Shown here piece by piece: positions 25,705 through 34,082 of a DNA stretch of 64,000 nucleotides (position 1 is the first letter of the stretch; every line of letters begins with the position of its first letter). The position numbers and the translations under genes are program-made. The DNA comes from Halobacteriales archaeon (lineage in GTDB: Archaea; Halobacteriota; Halobacteria; Halobacteriales; SKNY01). Under the pieces are notes generated by a model that did no database searches, was not told the DNA's origin, and saw only the letters and a list, made by a program, of their open reading frames with translations. The stretch lies in the NCBI GenBank assembly GCA_007118975.1, contig SKQO01000016.1:1-64000 (forward strand), read 5' to 3'.

Positions 25705-28344
25705 TTACCCCCGATCGGGGAGCCACGGTTCGCGTGGACGCAGGCGAACCGGCCCGAGAAGTCCGGCCGGTCGCACGTCCCATTCCGATGCATCGAAGGG
25801 TTCGTACTCCAGGTCCACGAGGTTGATATCCTCAAAACATTTCCAGTCCACGTCACGCCGATCGAGATCCCTGATGCGGTTTGCTCCACGATTGGTGACC
25901 TCGACGACGAGCGTGTTTTGCTCCTCAAGATCGTCAATCGACAATCGGTAGGGCGCATCCATCACCGTCCCGATCCGATCGCCGTTGAGCCACACGGTGG
26001 CACTACTGTGGACCGTTCCCAGGTCGAGTGACCAGCGTTCGCCCGGGGGCCGGTCGAACGTCGTCTCGTAACGCGCCGTGCCGCCAAATCGCTCGTACAA
26101 TTCGCCGAGTTCCGTCCAGGATTGCAATTCGTCCAGTTCCCTACCCGGCGGCCTCTCGGGCCCACCTCGGATGAATGTCACAGACCACGGCCCGTTCAGG
26201 GTTACCGGCTGTCCCGTAGTATAATACCCACGCGGCGCCTCATCCAGCACGTCCTCCTCGAAGCACCGGAGGATGACGGACTCACCGACTGCCAGCTGGA
26301 GGTACACTGCCCGGCCCTCGTCTTCGTGACGCATCGCAGCTGGTGCAGCTGCCCCCGTCTTCGGGTCAAGTCCCGCGACGGCTGCGGGGCTGTCAGCGAT
26401 CGGGACCCACCCGTCGATCGGCTCTTCTCCCTTGTTGACAATAAAGTAATGCTTCCCGCCGTCGAATCGACGCCGGACGAATTGGAGTTCCTGCTCGACG
26501 AGTGATTCACGGCGCACGTCTGCGGCGGCTAGCATCGATTCCGGCTCGCCCACGAGGAACTTTCCGTCGCCGATACGGGCAACCGACAACCCATCACGTT
26601 CTGGTAGCGTGATCCGATCGCACAGTGCCCCAAGACGGTTTCGTCGCGATTCGAGTTCGTGATAACCGGGGACATCTGCCGGGAGCCCCTCCTCGAATCC
26701 GACGGTCGCCCCCGATTCGACCAATCCGAGCAGCCGTTCCATCGTCTCCAGGGGTATGTGGGTCGTTTCGGGGACGATCACGGCCTCGTATTCGCCGGTG
26801 CCAGCGATTATCCGCCCCGCCTCGACATGCGTTTGCTCGAGCAATCTGTCGGACACGAACTCGAAGCTGTATCCCTGCTCCTGGAGCGTGCCGGCGACGC
26901 GTCCGAACGAGTACGACTCGAACCAGTCTCGATCAAGGATTGGAACGCGTTCCGCAAAGCCGGGCTCTGCATGCCAGATGTCCTCCATCGGCCAGTACAC
27001 CAACACGTCTGCATCCGGCTCTCCCGTCTGCAACACGGCCTGACACCGAGAAACGTACTCGTTCAGTGCATCGATATCCCGCCAGATCGGGTTGCGCGAG
27101 TTGAGCTGGGTGGACGCGTAGAACAGCCAGCCGGGCCACGGCGCATCGTCGGGGGAGTATGCAGTCCCGTGGTAGACGATGTGGTTGATGCCGGCGAGAA
27201 ACAGCTCGTCGATGTGTGCTTTCAACGCGCCGAGCGAGACCGTGAAGTGTTCGTCGAGCCAGGTCGCGGTTTCGGCTGAAATCAGCCGGGAGTCCGTGAG
27301 ATGCCCCGCCGAGGATGCCAGTTTCGACGCCAGCACGTGGCCATCGTCGCCGATGAATTCGGTTTCCGGGATATCCGCGAGCGCGTACAGATCAAGGATA
27401 TTCCCCGGTGCGCAGTGGGCCTGGAACCTGGCCTGCCGCCCCCGGCGATGGTTCCACTGCATCCATTCGGTGATCGTTTCCGCATAGAGCCGGGAAAGCA
27501 CCCGGCGATAGTCCGCCTTGACACGGGCGGCGGTATCCTCGTCCGTTTCGCCGAGCAGCGCAAGGAGGTGTTCCTGTAACCGATAGCCACACTGGTCTTC
27601 GAATGTCTCCAGTAGCAACGGTGACCAGTGTGCGTCGAACTCGAAGGAATCGTGGAACGTCGCCCGCACCGGTGGGCCGTCGTACGCGGCAAACTCCCGA
27701 TCGAAGCGTTCGAGGTATTCCCGCATCGCGGCTGGGTGAAAAGGACTTAGCATCAACCCCTCGCGATCCGGTGCGGCACGCTTGACCTCGCGACCGGCGC
27801 ATCCGAGAATCGAAACGACGGTCCAGGACCCCGCCTCGGGTCGCCACTCGATTCTCCCGTCGTCTCCAACCTCGTCAGTGAGATCGACCGTCCGCCCGTC
27901 TTCGGCGTACGCGACCAGCGATTGGAGGCGTGCCGGATCGTAGGTGGCCTCGAACCTTTCGGCTTCCAGACGGGTGACCGCCGACTCGAAGGTCATCGCG
28001 GATTCTTCGAAGCCGATCGACGGGCCGCCGAAGTGCCAGCCGGTGCCAGGAACGATATCGACTGCCATCCCCCGGCCGGTGGCTTCTGTGACAGTGTGGT
28101 CCAACCGTTCGAGCCACGGGCTGTTCAGAAACGCGAGATTGTGATGCTCTTCCCCCTGCACGCCATAGATCGGCGTGATTTCGACCCCGCCGATCCCCAC
28201 CTCCTCGAGCCGCGAAAGTTCGCGCTCTAGGTCGGCGTCCGCCACTGCGCTCCCCGGCCACCACCACCGCGTCCAGGGACGGCATTCGGCCGTGATCATG
28301 GGCCAGGCGAGATGGCCAGGGTCGGCCTCGGATGATTCTCCCAT
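25705..28344 (-). CDS. GH106-like alpha-L-rhamnosidase
   Basis: An 879-residue glycoside hydrolase. The N-terminal RPWTRWWWPGSAVADADLERELSRLEEVGIGGVEITPIYG is the typical opening of the GH106 alpha-L-rhamnosidase group. It is followed by a large barrel with acidic candidates in FHDSFEFDAHWSP and PETEFIGDDGHVLASK, and a C-terminal galactose-binding-like jelly roll (WSLDLGTVHSSATVWLNGDRIGTVMDAPYRLSIDDL). It should release terminal rhamnose from oligosaccharides. No signal peptide is seen. The frame runs to 28443, but I chose the ATG at 28344, which has an ATTATC box about 27 nt upstream. It is divergent from a sulfatase gene 132 bp away. Confidence 0.85.
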   Translation of the reverse strand: MGESSEADPGHLAWPMITAECRPWTRWWWPGSAVADADLERELSRLEEVGIGGVEITPIYGVQGEEHHNLAFLNSPWLERLDHTVTEATGRGMAVDIVPGTGWHFGGPSIGFEESAMTFESAVTRLEAERFEATYDPARLQSLVAYAEDGRTVDLTDEVGDDGRIEWRPEAGSWTVVSILGCAGREVKRAAPDREGLMLSPFHPAAMREYLERFDREFAAYDGPPVRATFHDSFEFDAHWSPLLLETFEDQCGYRLQEHLLALLGETDEDTAARVKADYRRVLSRLYAETITEWMQWNHRRGRQARFQAHCAPGNILDLYALADIPETEFIGDDGHVLASKLASSAGHLTDSRLISAETATWLDEHFTVSLGALKAHIDELFLAGINHIVYHGTAYSPDDAPWPGWLFYASTQLNSRNPIWRDIDALNEYVSRCQAVLQTGEPDADVLVYWPMEDIWHAEPGFAERVPILDRDWFESYSFGRVAGTLQEQGYSFEFVSDRLLEQTHVEAGRIIAGTGEYEAVIVPETTHIPLETMERLLGLVESGATVGFEEGLPADVPGYHELESRRNRLGALCDRITLPERDGLSVARIGDGKFLVGEPESMLAAADVRRESLVEQELQFVRRRFDGGKHYFIVNKGEEPIDGWVPIADSPAAVAGLDPKTGAAAPAAMRHEDEGRAVYLQLAVGESVILRCFEEDVLDEAPRGYYTTGQPVTLNGPWSVTFIRGGPERPPGRELDELQSWTELGELYERFGGTARYETTFDRPPGERWSLDLGTVHSSATVWLNGDRIGTVMDAPYRLSIDDLEEQNTLVVEVTNRGANRIRDLDRRDVDWKCFEDINLVDLEYEPFDASEWDVRPAGLLGPVRLRPREPWLPDRG

Positions 28345-28476
28345 TGCACTGTGGTCCCCGCCGGGTGTGATAATGGTTGGTCTGTCGTTGAGAACTGGCG
28401 GTGGCGATCTGACTGGCGACGCGTGGGGATCGTTCGGTATCAAACGTTATTGTATCGCGGGCGGTTGCGGATTACC
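28345..28476. promoter_or_regulatory. Divergent rhamnosidase/sulfatase promoter region
   Basis: A 132-bp gap serves both genes. A TATA-like element (ccattatcac read on minus, 28366-28375) lies about 27 nt before the rhamnosidase ATG, and cgttattgta (28444-28453) lies about 27 nt before the sulfatase ATG. Both transcripts are therefore probably leaderless, and a regulator bound between them could control the pair together. Confidence 0.55.
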
Positions 28477-30051
28477 ATGTCACCGCCGAACGTCCTCGTG
28501 TTGATGAGTGACGAGCACAATCCCCGGTTTCTCCAGCATCGCCCGGCGGGGGAACCGGTCACGACACCCCAGCTCTCGGAGATCGCCGAACAGGGCGTGG
28601 ATTTCCAGAACGCCTACTGTCCCTACCCGATCTGTGCACCCTCGCGAAAGTGTATGCTGACCGGTCAAACCGCGCTCGACTGCGGGGCGGCTGGCAACAA
28701 TATCGTGTACGGCCCGGACGAGGAGACCCTGGTCGCACGCATCCGCGATGCCGGCTTCGAGACGTGCCTCGTCGGGAAAATGCACTTCAACGGCCAGCGA
28801 CAGTTCAACGGGTATCAGCACCGACCGTATGGCGATCTGACGGGCCACGGGATCCAGCAGCCGAGCCACCAACCGGATCCGATTCACTACGACGATCTCG
28901 ACGTCCAGCCGCGGCGGCAGGCGATCGAACGTGGCACTCGGATTCCCAGTGCAGGTGTGACCCAGATCCCGGAGAGCTTGCTCCAAGAACAGGTCGTTGC
29001 GAGGGAGTCGATCGCGTGGCTCCGTGAACACCGGGCTGCTACGGACGACCCGTGGCTACTGACCGCCTCCTTCAGTCGACCGCATTTTCCGCTTACGGCA
29101 CCCCGTAGACACATCGAACGCTACTGGGATCTGGCGGCGGACGAACCCACCGATCGATTGACAGAGTCCGCAATCCCACCGGACGCTGCCGTCGATCATG
29201 CGTGGGTGCGCGCCCAACAAGCGCGGTACGACCAATTCGGTGACGACGAGCTCGCAAAGGCACGGGCCTGCTATTTCGCCTGCGTAGATTTCCTCGACGA
29301 AGTGATCGGCGAGTTCCTCGCAACGCTCGCTGCTGAGGGATTTCTCGAGAACACGATCGTCGTCTACGTGAGCGATCACGGAGACATGGCCGGCGAGCAC
29401 GGCCTCTGGTGGAAGGGGACGTTCCACGAGGGATCGGCCGGCATCCCGATGCACGTCCAACTCCCCGAACACCGCAACGGGACACTCGAGCCGGCTACGA
29501 TCCACACCCCGGTGAGTCTGATCGATCTCTTCCCGACGCTGTGTGGCCAACTGGGTGTCCCCACTCCTGACAGCATCGACGGCGTCGATCTCTCCGAGGC
29601 GATCGAAACGGGGGAGGAACCGGACCGGGATCCGGTGATCTGTGACAACCTCGGCACCTATCGCATGGTGCGAGATGAGAAATACAAGTACGTCCAGTTT
29701 AGCGATCACCCCGAACTGCTCTTCGATCTCGAGGCGGACCCCGAGGAAAGTCAGAACCTGGCCACCGATGCCACCGGCCCCACTGCGGCTGCGCTGGAGC
29801 GATTGCGTCCGATCGTCGACGAAGCCCTCGATCCGAGTCGAATCGAAGCGGAGCGCGAGGCTGCCAACGAAGCCGCCGAGCGTCACGCACTCGGAATTCC
29901 CCCCGGGACGGGCAACGCCTACGTGATGCCGGACGGGCGGCTGGTCGATGCTGGTACGCCGCTCTACAAGCCGGACGTCTTGGCAGACGCTCCCTCCCGT
30001 GTATTTGCGGACTGGCCAACCGGTCGCGACGATGGGGACCCGGCGCAATAA
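28477..30051 (+). CDS. Type I sulfatase
   Basis: A 524-residue arylsulfatase-superfamily enzyme. The N-terminal metal site is NVLVLMSDEHNP, and the formylglycine signature is intact as C-x-P-S-R in PICAPSRKCMLTGQ. The second metal site appears as YVSDHGDMAGEHGLWWKGTFHEG and the C-terminal subdomain contains VRDEKYKYVQF. It would remove sulfate esters from a carbohydrate, after the cysteine is oxidised by a maturation enzyme not present in this window. No signal peptide is seen, so the substrate is probably an imported oligosaccharide. It is divergent from the GH106 rhamnosidase, which suggests sulfated rhamnose as the target. The start is the ATG at 28477; the longer frame is antisense to the rhamnosidase region. 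Confidence 0.9.
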   Translation: MSPPNVLVLMSDEHNPRFLQHRPAGEPVTTPQLSEIAEQGVDFQNAYCPYPICAPSRKCMLTGQTALDCGAAGNNIVYGPDEETLVARIRDAGFETCLVGKMHFNGQRQFNGYQHRPYGDLTGHGIQQPSHQPDPIHYDDLDVQPRRQAIERGTRIPSAGVTQIPESLLQEQVVARESIAWLREHRAATDDPWLLTASFSRPHFPLTAPRRHIERYWDLAADEPTDRLTESAIPPDAAVDHAWVRAQQARYDQFGDDELAKARACYFACVDFLDEVIGEFLATLAAEGFLENTIVVYVSDHGDMAGEHGLWWKGTFHEGSAGIPMHVQLPEHRNGTLEPATIHTPVSLIDLFPTLCGQLGVPTPDSIDGVDLSEAIETGEEPDRDPVICDNLGTYRMVRDEKYKYVQFSDHPELLFDLEADPEESQNLATDATGPTAAALERLRPIVDEALDPSRIEAEREAANEAAERHALGIPPGTGNAYVMPDGRLVDAGTPLYKPDVLADAPSRVFADWPTGRDDGDPAQ

Positions 30052-30289
30052 GATCTTGAGGTGGCGTCCTCCCACCGGTCTCGGTTGAAGCTTCGCCCGG
30101 AGTCGGTACCCGCATGCCGGCGACGACCGCTATAGTCACGTGGGCATGGAACGGCGTTTCGGAAAATCGTCACGCGTCTGTGCCGTGATCGTCGTGGGAT
30201 GTCGCCTTTGGACGACGGAGCAGGCACCCCCGAAGTAACGCCGGTACCGCTGTCGTCGCCTCGAAGCTTGATCGAGCAATGCGGTCGTA
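30052..30289. other. Intergenic region, 238 bp
   Basis: Lies between the convergent ends of the sulfatase and the truncated dehydrogenase extension. No recognisable coding sequence, repeat or RNA is seen. Confidence 0.4.
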
Positions 30290-31126
30290 TTAGTCCTCGG
30301 CCGCCTGTTCGTTGAGTCGACGCCATTCCTCCGCCGGACGGTTCAAGCGGCGTTAATGGGCGACAGGATCAGCACGATCGTACCACGCGGGGTCCTGAAA
30401 CGACAGGTCGCGATTGAACATGGCTGCAGCATAGTTTTCGGACATCAACATCGCATGGTAGACCGCGGCGGTGATCGGGAGGGCCGTGTTGCTCGCGTGG
30501 CCGATCTCCACGGCGTATGCTTGATCCTTCGCCCACTCGGAAACCTCCATTCGTGGTCGGGACGGGCCGCCAGCAAGCTCGGTCCCTTCTGGGTCCTCGA
30601 ATTCATCGTCTCCCTCGGACGCGGATGCGGCACGCGTCCACCCGGCCGTCGTGTCATACTCCTGTTCGAAGAGCCGATCATCGAGTCCGAGCTCCAGAAG
30701 CTCGTCGACTTCTCGCGGTTCGACCCCGTTGTTTCGGAGAAATTCCACCATTTCGACGTCAACCATGACCCTGTTGTTCTGGCGCAGCCGATGACCGGCT
30801 TTCACGAGTTGCCCCGCCCCGAGATCTCCGAACCGGTGGTGCTGGGAACAGATCTCTTCGAGGATGGGTTTCACACGTTCGTAGGCGTCTTGGTCGCCCC
30901 CGAGAAACATCGTCGGTCGGTCTCCGGGCCCGCCCCACGTCAACGGCGCATCGAGAAAGGATGCTCCTCGCTCTTCGCAGGCCCGCAGATAATATCGATC
31001 CGTCTCGATCCGCGACGTTCCCGTATCCATTACCACCTGACCCTGCGAGAGTGCCGCCAGCACACCGTCGGCTCCTTCCATCGCTTGCTCGACGTATTTG
31101 CTTCGCGGGAGCGAGAACAGGGTAAG
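30290..31126 (-). pseudogene. 3-hydroxyisobutyrate-dehydrogenase-like gene, truncated by IS
   Basis: The reading frame begins at the IS edge with LTLFSLPRSKYVEQAMEGADGVLAALSQGQVVMD and continues through GASFLDAPLTWGGPGDRPTMFLGGDQDAYERVKPIL, FGDLGAGQLVKAGHRLRQNN and a helical C-terminal domain. This is the beta-hydroxyacid dehydrogenase family, but the whole N-terminal Rossmann half with G-x-G-x-x-G is missing. The frame reaches a TAA at 30353-30355 and, without changing frame, continues for 20 more protein-like codons (RRLNRPAEEWRRLNEQAAED) to a second TAA at 30290. The first TAA may therefore be a further lesion. The missing half is not found on the far side of the IS, so a deletion accompanied or followed insertion. 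Originally it may have served sugar-acid or tartronate-semialdehyde reduction. Confidence 0.75.
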
Positions 31127-31130
31127 CTAA

Positions 31131-31150
31131 CCCACGAGTGAACTCGTGGG
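31131..31150. repeat. IS right-end hairpin
   Basis: Perfect 9-bp inverted repeat with a 2-nt centre, about 22 bp beyond the tnpB stop codon. In this family the right-end region forms the 3' part of the guide (omega/re) RNA, and the flanking host sequence supplies the guide. Confidence 0.7.
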
Positions 31151-31171
31151 CTTTCGGCATGGACTCCTGCT

Positions 31172-32380
31172 CTATCCCGATATCGGGAGAGCGATGTCGG
31201 CGCCACTCGCAGTCATTGCCCCGCCGTTCACGCGCACGCCTACGGGTGCGCCTCCTTCGGCTCCATTTTGGTTCCGAAGGAGCTCATATCCGATGTTCTT
31301 GGCTGCATTGTAATCGGCGTGATTCTCATAGCCACACGCTCGACACCGGAATCGCTCCTGTGTCGGCCGGTTCCGTGGATCAGTGTGCCCACACGTCGAG
31401 CACCGCCGGGAGGTTTGCTTTGGATCGACTTGCTCGACCTGGACGCCCCGTTCTTTGGCCTTGTACTCGACGAAGGCGTAGAGTTGCCGGAACGCCCACG
31501 CGTGTAAGCGCTTCGCGCCAGCCATTCGGTCTCGAATATCCGTCAGGTCCTCGAACGCGATGTGGGAACATGCACGATCCGCTGCCTCCTCGACAATGCC
31601 GTTGGCAATGCGGTGTAAAAGTATCGTGAATCGCCCAGTCTCTTTCTGTCCGATCGATTGTATCATCTCGTGGGCAGCTCGTGAACCACACCGGTGTAAC
31701 CCAGCACGTCGTTTCTCGTATTCGCGACGCCAGTGATCGAGTTCTGTTCCGGACCAGAACATGCCCGTCGACGTGACGGCAATGTTCTCGACCCCGAGAT
31801 CCACGCCGAGAACCGTTCCGTTCTCGACGGGGTCGGGAGCGTCCAGCTCAGCGATTGTTCTGAGATGGAGGTACCACTCGTCACTGTGGTCGCGATAGTG
31901 GAGCGTGGCGCCGGTTATTTCGTGATCCTCAGGCTCGATATACGCTTCGTGGGGCGTATCTGCAGTGTTCGATGGAAGGAGGTACGACACTTCGATCCGG
32001 CCGTTGACGGTTGCCAGTGAGGCACAGCTGTCGTGAAATGTTGCACTTCGTTTGTCGTACTCGAGAAACGGTGAGGAGAAGGTCGGCAGACTCGCGGTCT
32101 TGCTCTGCTTCCACTTGGTAACGGTGGCTGTGATCGCCTCACACGCCCGGCGACGAGCAGCCTGGACGTGATTGGCGTGGAGATCGGTATTGTCCCGGAC
32201 CGTCTCGTAGGTGCGTTCGTGGAGTGTCTCGGATTGCGTGAGCACGTAGCCATCTGCTTGGCGAGCTCGGTCGACCACGTAATTGGCCGCCCACAGGAAC
32301 TGCTCGATGGTCTCGTGGAGGAGTGTGGCCTGCTCGGGATCGACAGTCACTTTGACGGGAACCGTCCGACGCAGCTCCAT
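31172..32380 (-). CDS. tnpB: RNA-guided endonuclease TnpB
   Basis: A 402-residue TnpB. The RuvC catalytic residues are all present: Asp in TVLGVDLGVENIAVTS, Glu in HIAFEDLTDIRDRM and Asp in YENHADYNAAKNIG. The zinc finger is CSTCGH...CRACGY. An N-terminal domain begins MELRRTVPVKVTVDPEQATLLHETIEQF. Length and motifs suggest an active RNA-guided nuclease that would cut donor-site copies and help retain the element. The track starts the frame at 32617, but I chose the ATG at 32380 since the upstream 79 residues run through the IS left end. The gene ends in TAG. Overlapping sense RNA at the 3' end is expected from work on haloarchaeal tnpB loci. Confidence 0.9.
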   Translation of the reverse strand: MELRRTVPVKVTVDPEQATLLHETIEQFLWAANYVVDRARQADGYVLTQSETLHERTYETVRDNTDLHANHVQAARRRACEAITATVTKWKQSKTASLPTFSSPFLEYDKRSATFHDSCASLATVNGRIEVSYLLPSNTADTPHEAYIEPEDHEITGATLHYRDHSDEWYLHLRTIAELDAPDPVENGTVLGVDLGVENIAVTSTGMFWSGTELDHWRREYEKRRAGLHRCGSRAAHEMIQSIGQKETGRFTILLHRIANGIVEEAADRACSHIAFEDLTDIRDRMAGAKRLHAWAFRQLYAFVEYKAKERGVQVEQVDPKQTSRRCSTCGHTDPRNRPTQERFRCRACGYENHADYNAAKNIGYELLRNQNGAEGGAPVGVRVNGGAMTASGADIALPISG

Positions 32381-32482
32381 CGCCACCGTTGGATCTGTGC
32401 TTGTATATAAACGTGCGCCAGTGAGCGGGAGGCAGCTCGAATGAGGTACCACTAGTTGGTGGCGTAAGTGACGCGCTTCCTC

Positions 32483-32500
32483 CCACGAACGAATCCGTGG
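32483..32500. repeat. IS left-end hairpin
   Basis: ccacg-aacgaatc-cgtgg stem-loop, about 100 bp upstream of the tnpB start, flanked by the gaggaagcgcg and ggaaag signatures of related elements. Confidence 0.55.
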
Positions 32501-32515
32501 CTTTCCGCGCTGCTT

Positions 32516-32940
32516 CTGTATGATCGGTAGAAACCATCGAAGATACGTCACAAGGTGGTTTTGGTTCCGGTGGCCCCAGAGGCGGGGGTACCCTCCGTTG
32601 TGTCCCGGACACTGCATGACGGACGATGGTATCGGAGAACCTCGGACCAGCCGGCCAGCAGGTATCGGCTTGTACCGGCTACTCGGACATGTTGGCGGTC
32701 ACTTGCAGGCGCTAATGGATCGGCGGTCAAACAAGCATGGATTACTCGGTGAGACTTCCCGGAGCGACGAGAAGTCCGATATCGGTGATAACGACGCGTG
32801 AGTCGTACGATTCTAGCATGAGAGGGTATTGGTTTTCCGCTTGATCAGGACGTATCGACGCCATGTCCGCGACCGGAATTGCTGTCTTCGGCCAACGCCG
32901 TCCCGGAGATTGATGGTGACGCTCGTCGAGACAGTTCGAC
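32516..32940. other. Intergenic region, 425 bp
   Basis: Between the IS left end and the epimerase gene. I looked for the missing Rossmann half of the interrupted dehydrogenase on the minus strand and did not find it. Short frames are present but unrecognisable. Confidence 0.4.
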
Positions 32941-33789
32941 ATGGATACGATATTGATAACAGGTGGAAGCGGGCGGATCGGATCCGCGGTCATCGAGCAC
33001 GCGAACGCTGCGGGCTATCGGACCGTCAGTGTCGATCGTGTCGAGAATAAAAACGACCCAGATCGGTTCATTACAGCCGACGTGACGGATGCTGGGCAAC
33101 TGTACAGTGTCGTTGCGATGGCATCCCCGGACGCCATCATTCATCTCGGAGCTATCCCCAACGCAGGGGGTGATCCGGATCACGTCGTCTACGAGAGCAA
33201 TGCGATCGGTGCATATCACGTTCTCGCGGCGGCAGCCGCCGTCGGTGTCGACACGGTTTGCTCGGCCTCGAGCATCCAGGCGATGGGGACGTCCGTGGAA
33301 GAGTGGATCGAGTACCTGCCCGTGGATGAAGCACATCCGATGGTACCGCGAAACCCCTACGAACTCGGCAAACAGACCGTCGAGCAGCTGTCTGATGGGT
33401 TCGCGCGCCGCGAGGGCCCGCCGTTTTCGCTGGCGACGTTCCGGTTCCCGCATGTACAAACGGACGAGGCATTCCGCCAGTGGTTGCCGCAAGATCCTGA
33501 GGATCTGGAACCTGGCATGGGTCGCTTCCTCTTTGCCTACTGTGCCATCGACGACGTCGCACGCCTGCTGTTACGCGCGGTCGAAACCGACCTCGATGGC
33601 CACGAGCGGTTCTGGGTGAGCGCGCCCGACACCCGCACCACCGTCCCAACGCCGACGTTGATTGCCGACCACCACCCGCACGCCGAGCTCCGCACGGAGT
33701 TTGCGGATAACGATCCGTTGATCAGCACGGCGAAGGCGACCAACCTTCTCGGCTGGGAACCGAGGATTAGCTGGCGCCAGTGGGAGTAA
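32941..33789 (+). CDS. NAD-dependent epimerase/dehydratase family (extended SDR)
   Basis: A 282-residue extended short-chain dehydrogenase. The NAD-binding loop is ILITGGSGRIGSAV, followed by FITADVTD and AIIHLGAIPNAGGDP. The catalytic Ser is in SASSIQAMG and the Y-x-x-x-K pair is in NPYELGKQTVEQL. Length and motifs fit nucleotide-sugar epimerases or uronate/sugar dehydrogenases that use NAD in the cytoplasm. The surrounding sugar genes favour a free-sugar or uronate substrate, but this is inference. The start is the ATG at 32941, and the gene is monocistronic downstream of the IS element. Confidence 0.85.
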   Translation: MDTILITGGSGRIGSAVIEHANAAGYRTVSVDRVENKNDPDRFITADVTDAGQLYSVVAMASPDAIIHLGAIPNAGGDPDHVVYESNAIGAYHVLAAAAAVGVDTVCSASSIQAMGTSVEEWIEYLPVDEAHPMVPRNPYELGKQTVEQLSDGFARREGPPFSLATFRFPHVQTDEAFRQWLPQDPEDLEPGMGRFLFAYCAIDDVARLLLRAVETDLDGHERFWVSAPDTRTTVPTPTLIADHHPHAELRTEFADNDPLISTAKATNLLGWEPRISWRQWE

Positions 33790-34082
33790 GACGTCACTTA
33801 GTTGCGAGCGCGAAACCGACGCATCGATCTCGGATCGACACAGCAGTGTAGCCACGTGCACGGACCAATTCGGACGGGTGGGTCGGTTTGTGACGCCCGG
33901 CAACGGTCGCTGTGCCGTCGTCGATAGGCAGGATTGCGGTCTTCACCGGATCATCGAGGCCACCTGGGAGGACTCACGTCCTTTCACTCGGGTAGATCCG
34001 GATCTCGGCGGTTGATCTACTCGGTGGGATAGGCTACCAAACAATCCCAACGTGTAGGGTTGCGAGTATCCCTCCCAAACGT

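Larger units (their letters stand above)
31121..32515 (-). mobile_element. IS200/IS605-family (IS1341-type) element with tnpB only
   Basis: A compact element of about 1.4 kb carrying tnpB without tnpA. One end, near 31131-31150, has a 9-bp perfect hairpin (cccacgagt-ga-actcgtggg). The other, near 32483-32500, has ccacg-N8-cgtgg within the ggaaagccacgg...gtgggaggaagcgcg context that I recognise from left ends of haloarchaeal IS200/IS605 elements. Boundaries are approximate because this family makes no target duplication. The tnpB 3' side abuts the truncated dehydrogenase. Mobility would need a TnpA supplied in trans. Confidence 0.75.

Noticed and set aside
29056-30075. 339-codon ORF antisense to the sulfatase
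   Set aside because: Shadow of a gene with intact catalytic motifs on the other strand.
32516-32940. Missing N-terminal half of the interrupted dehydrogenase
   Set aside because: None of the three minus-strand frames shows a Rossmann G-x-G-x-x-G start or similar sequence.
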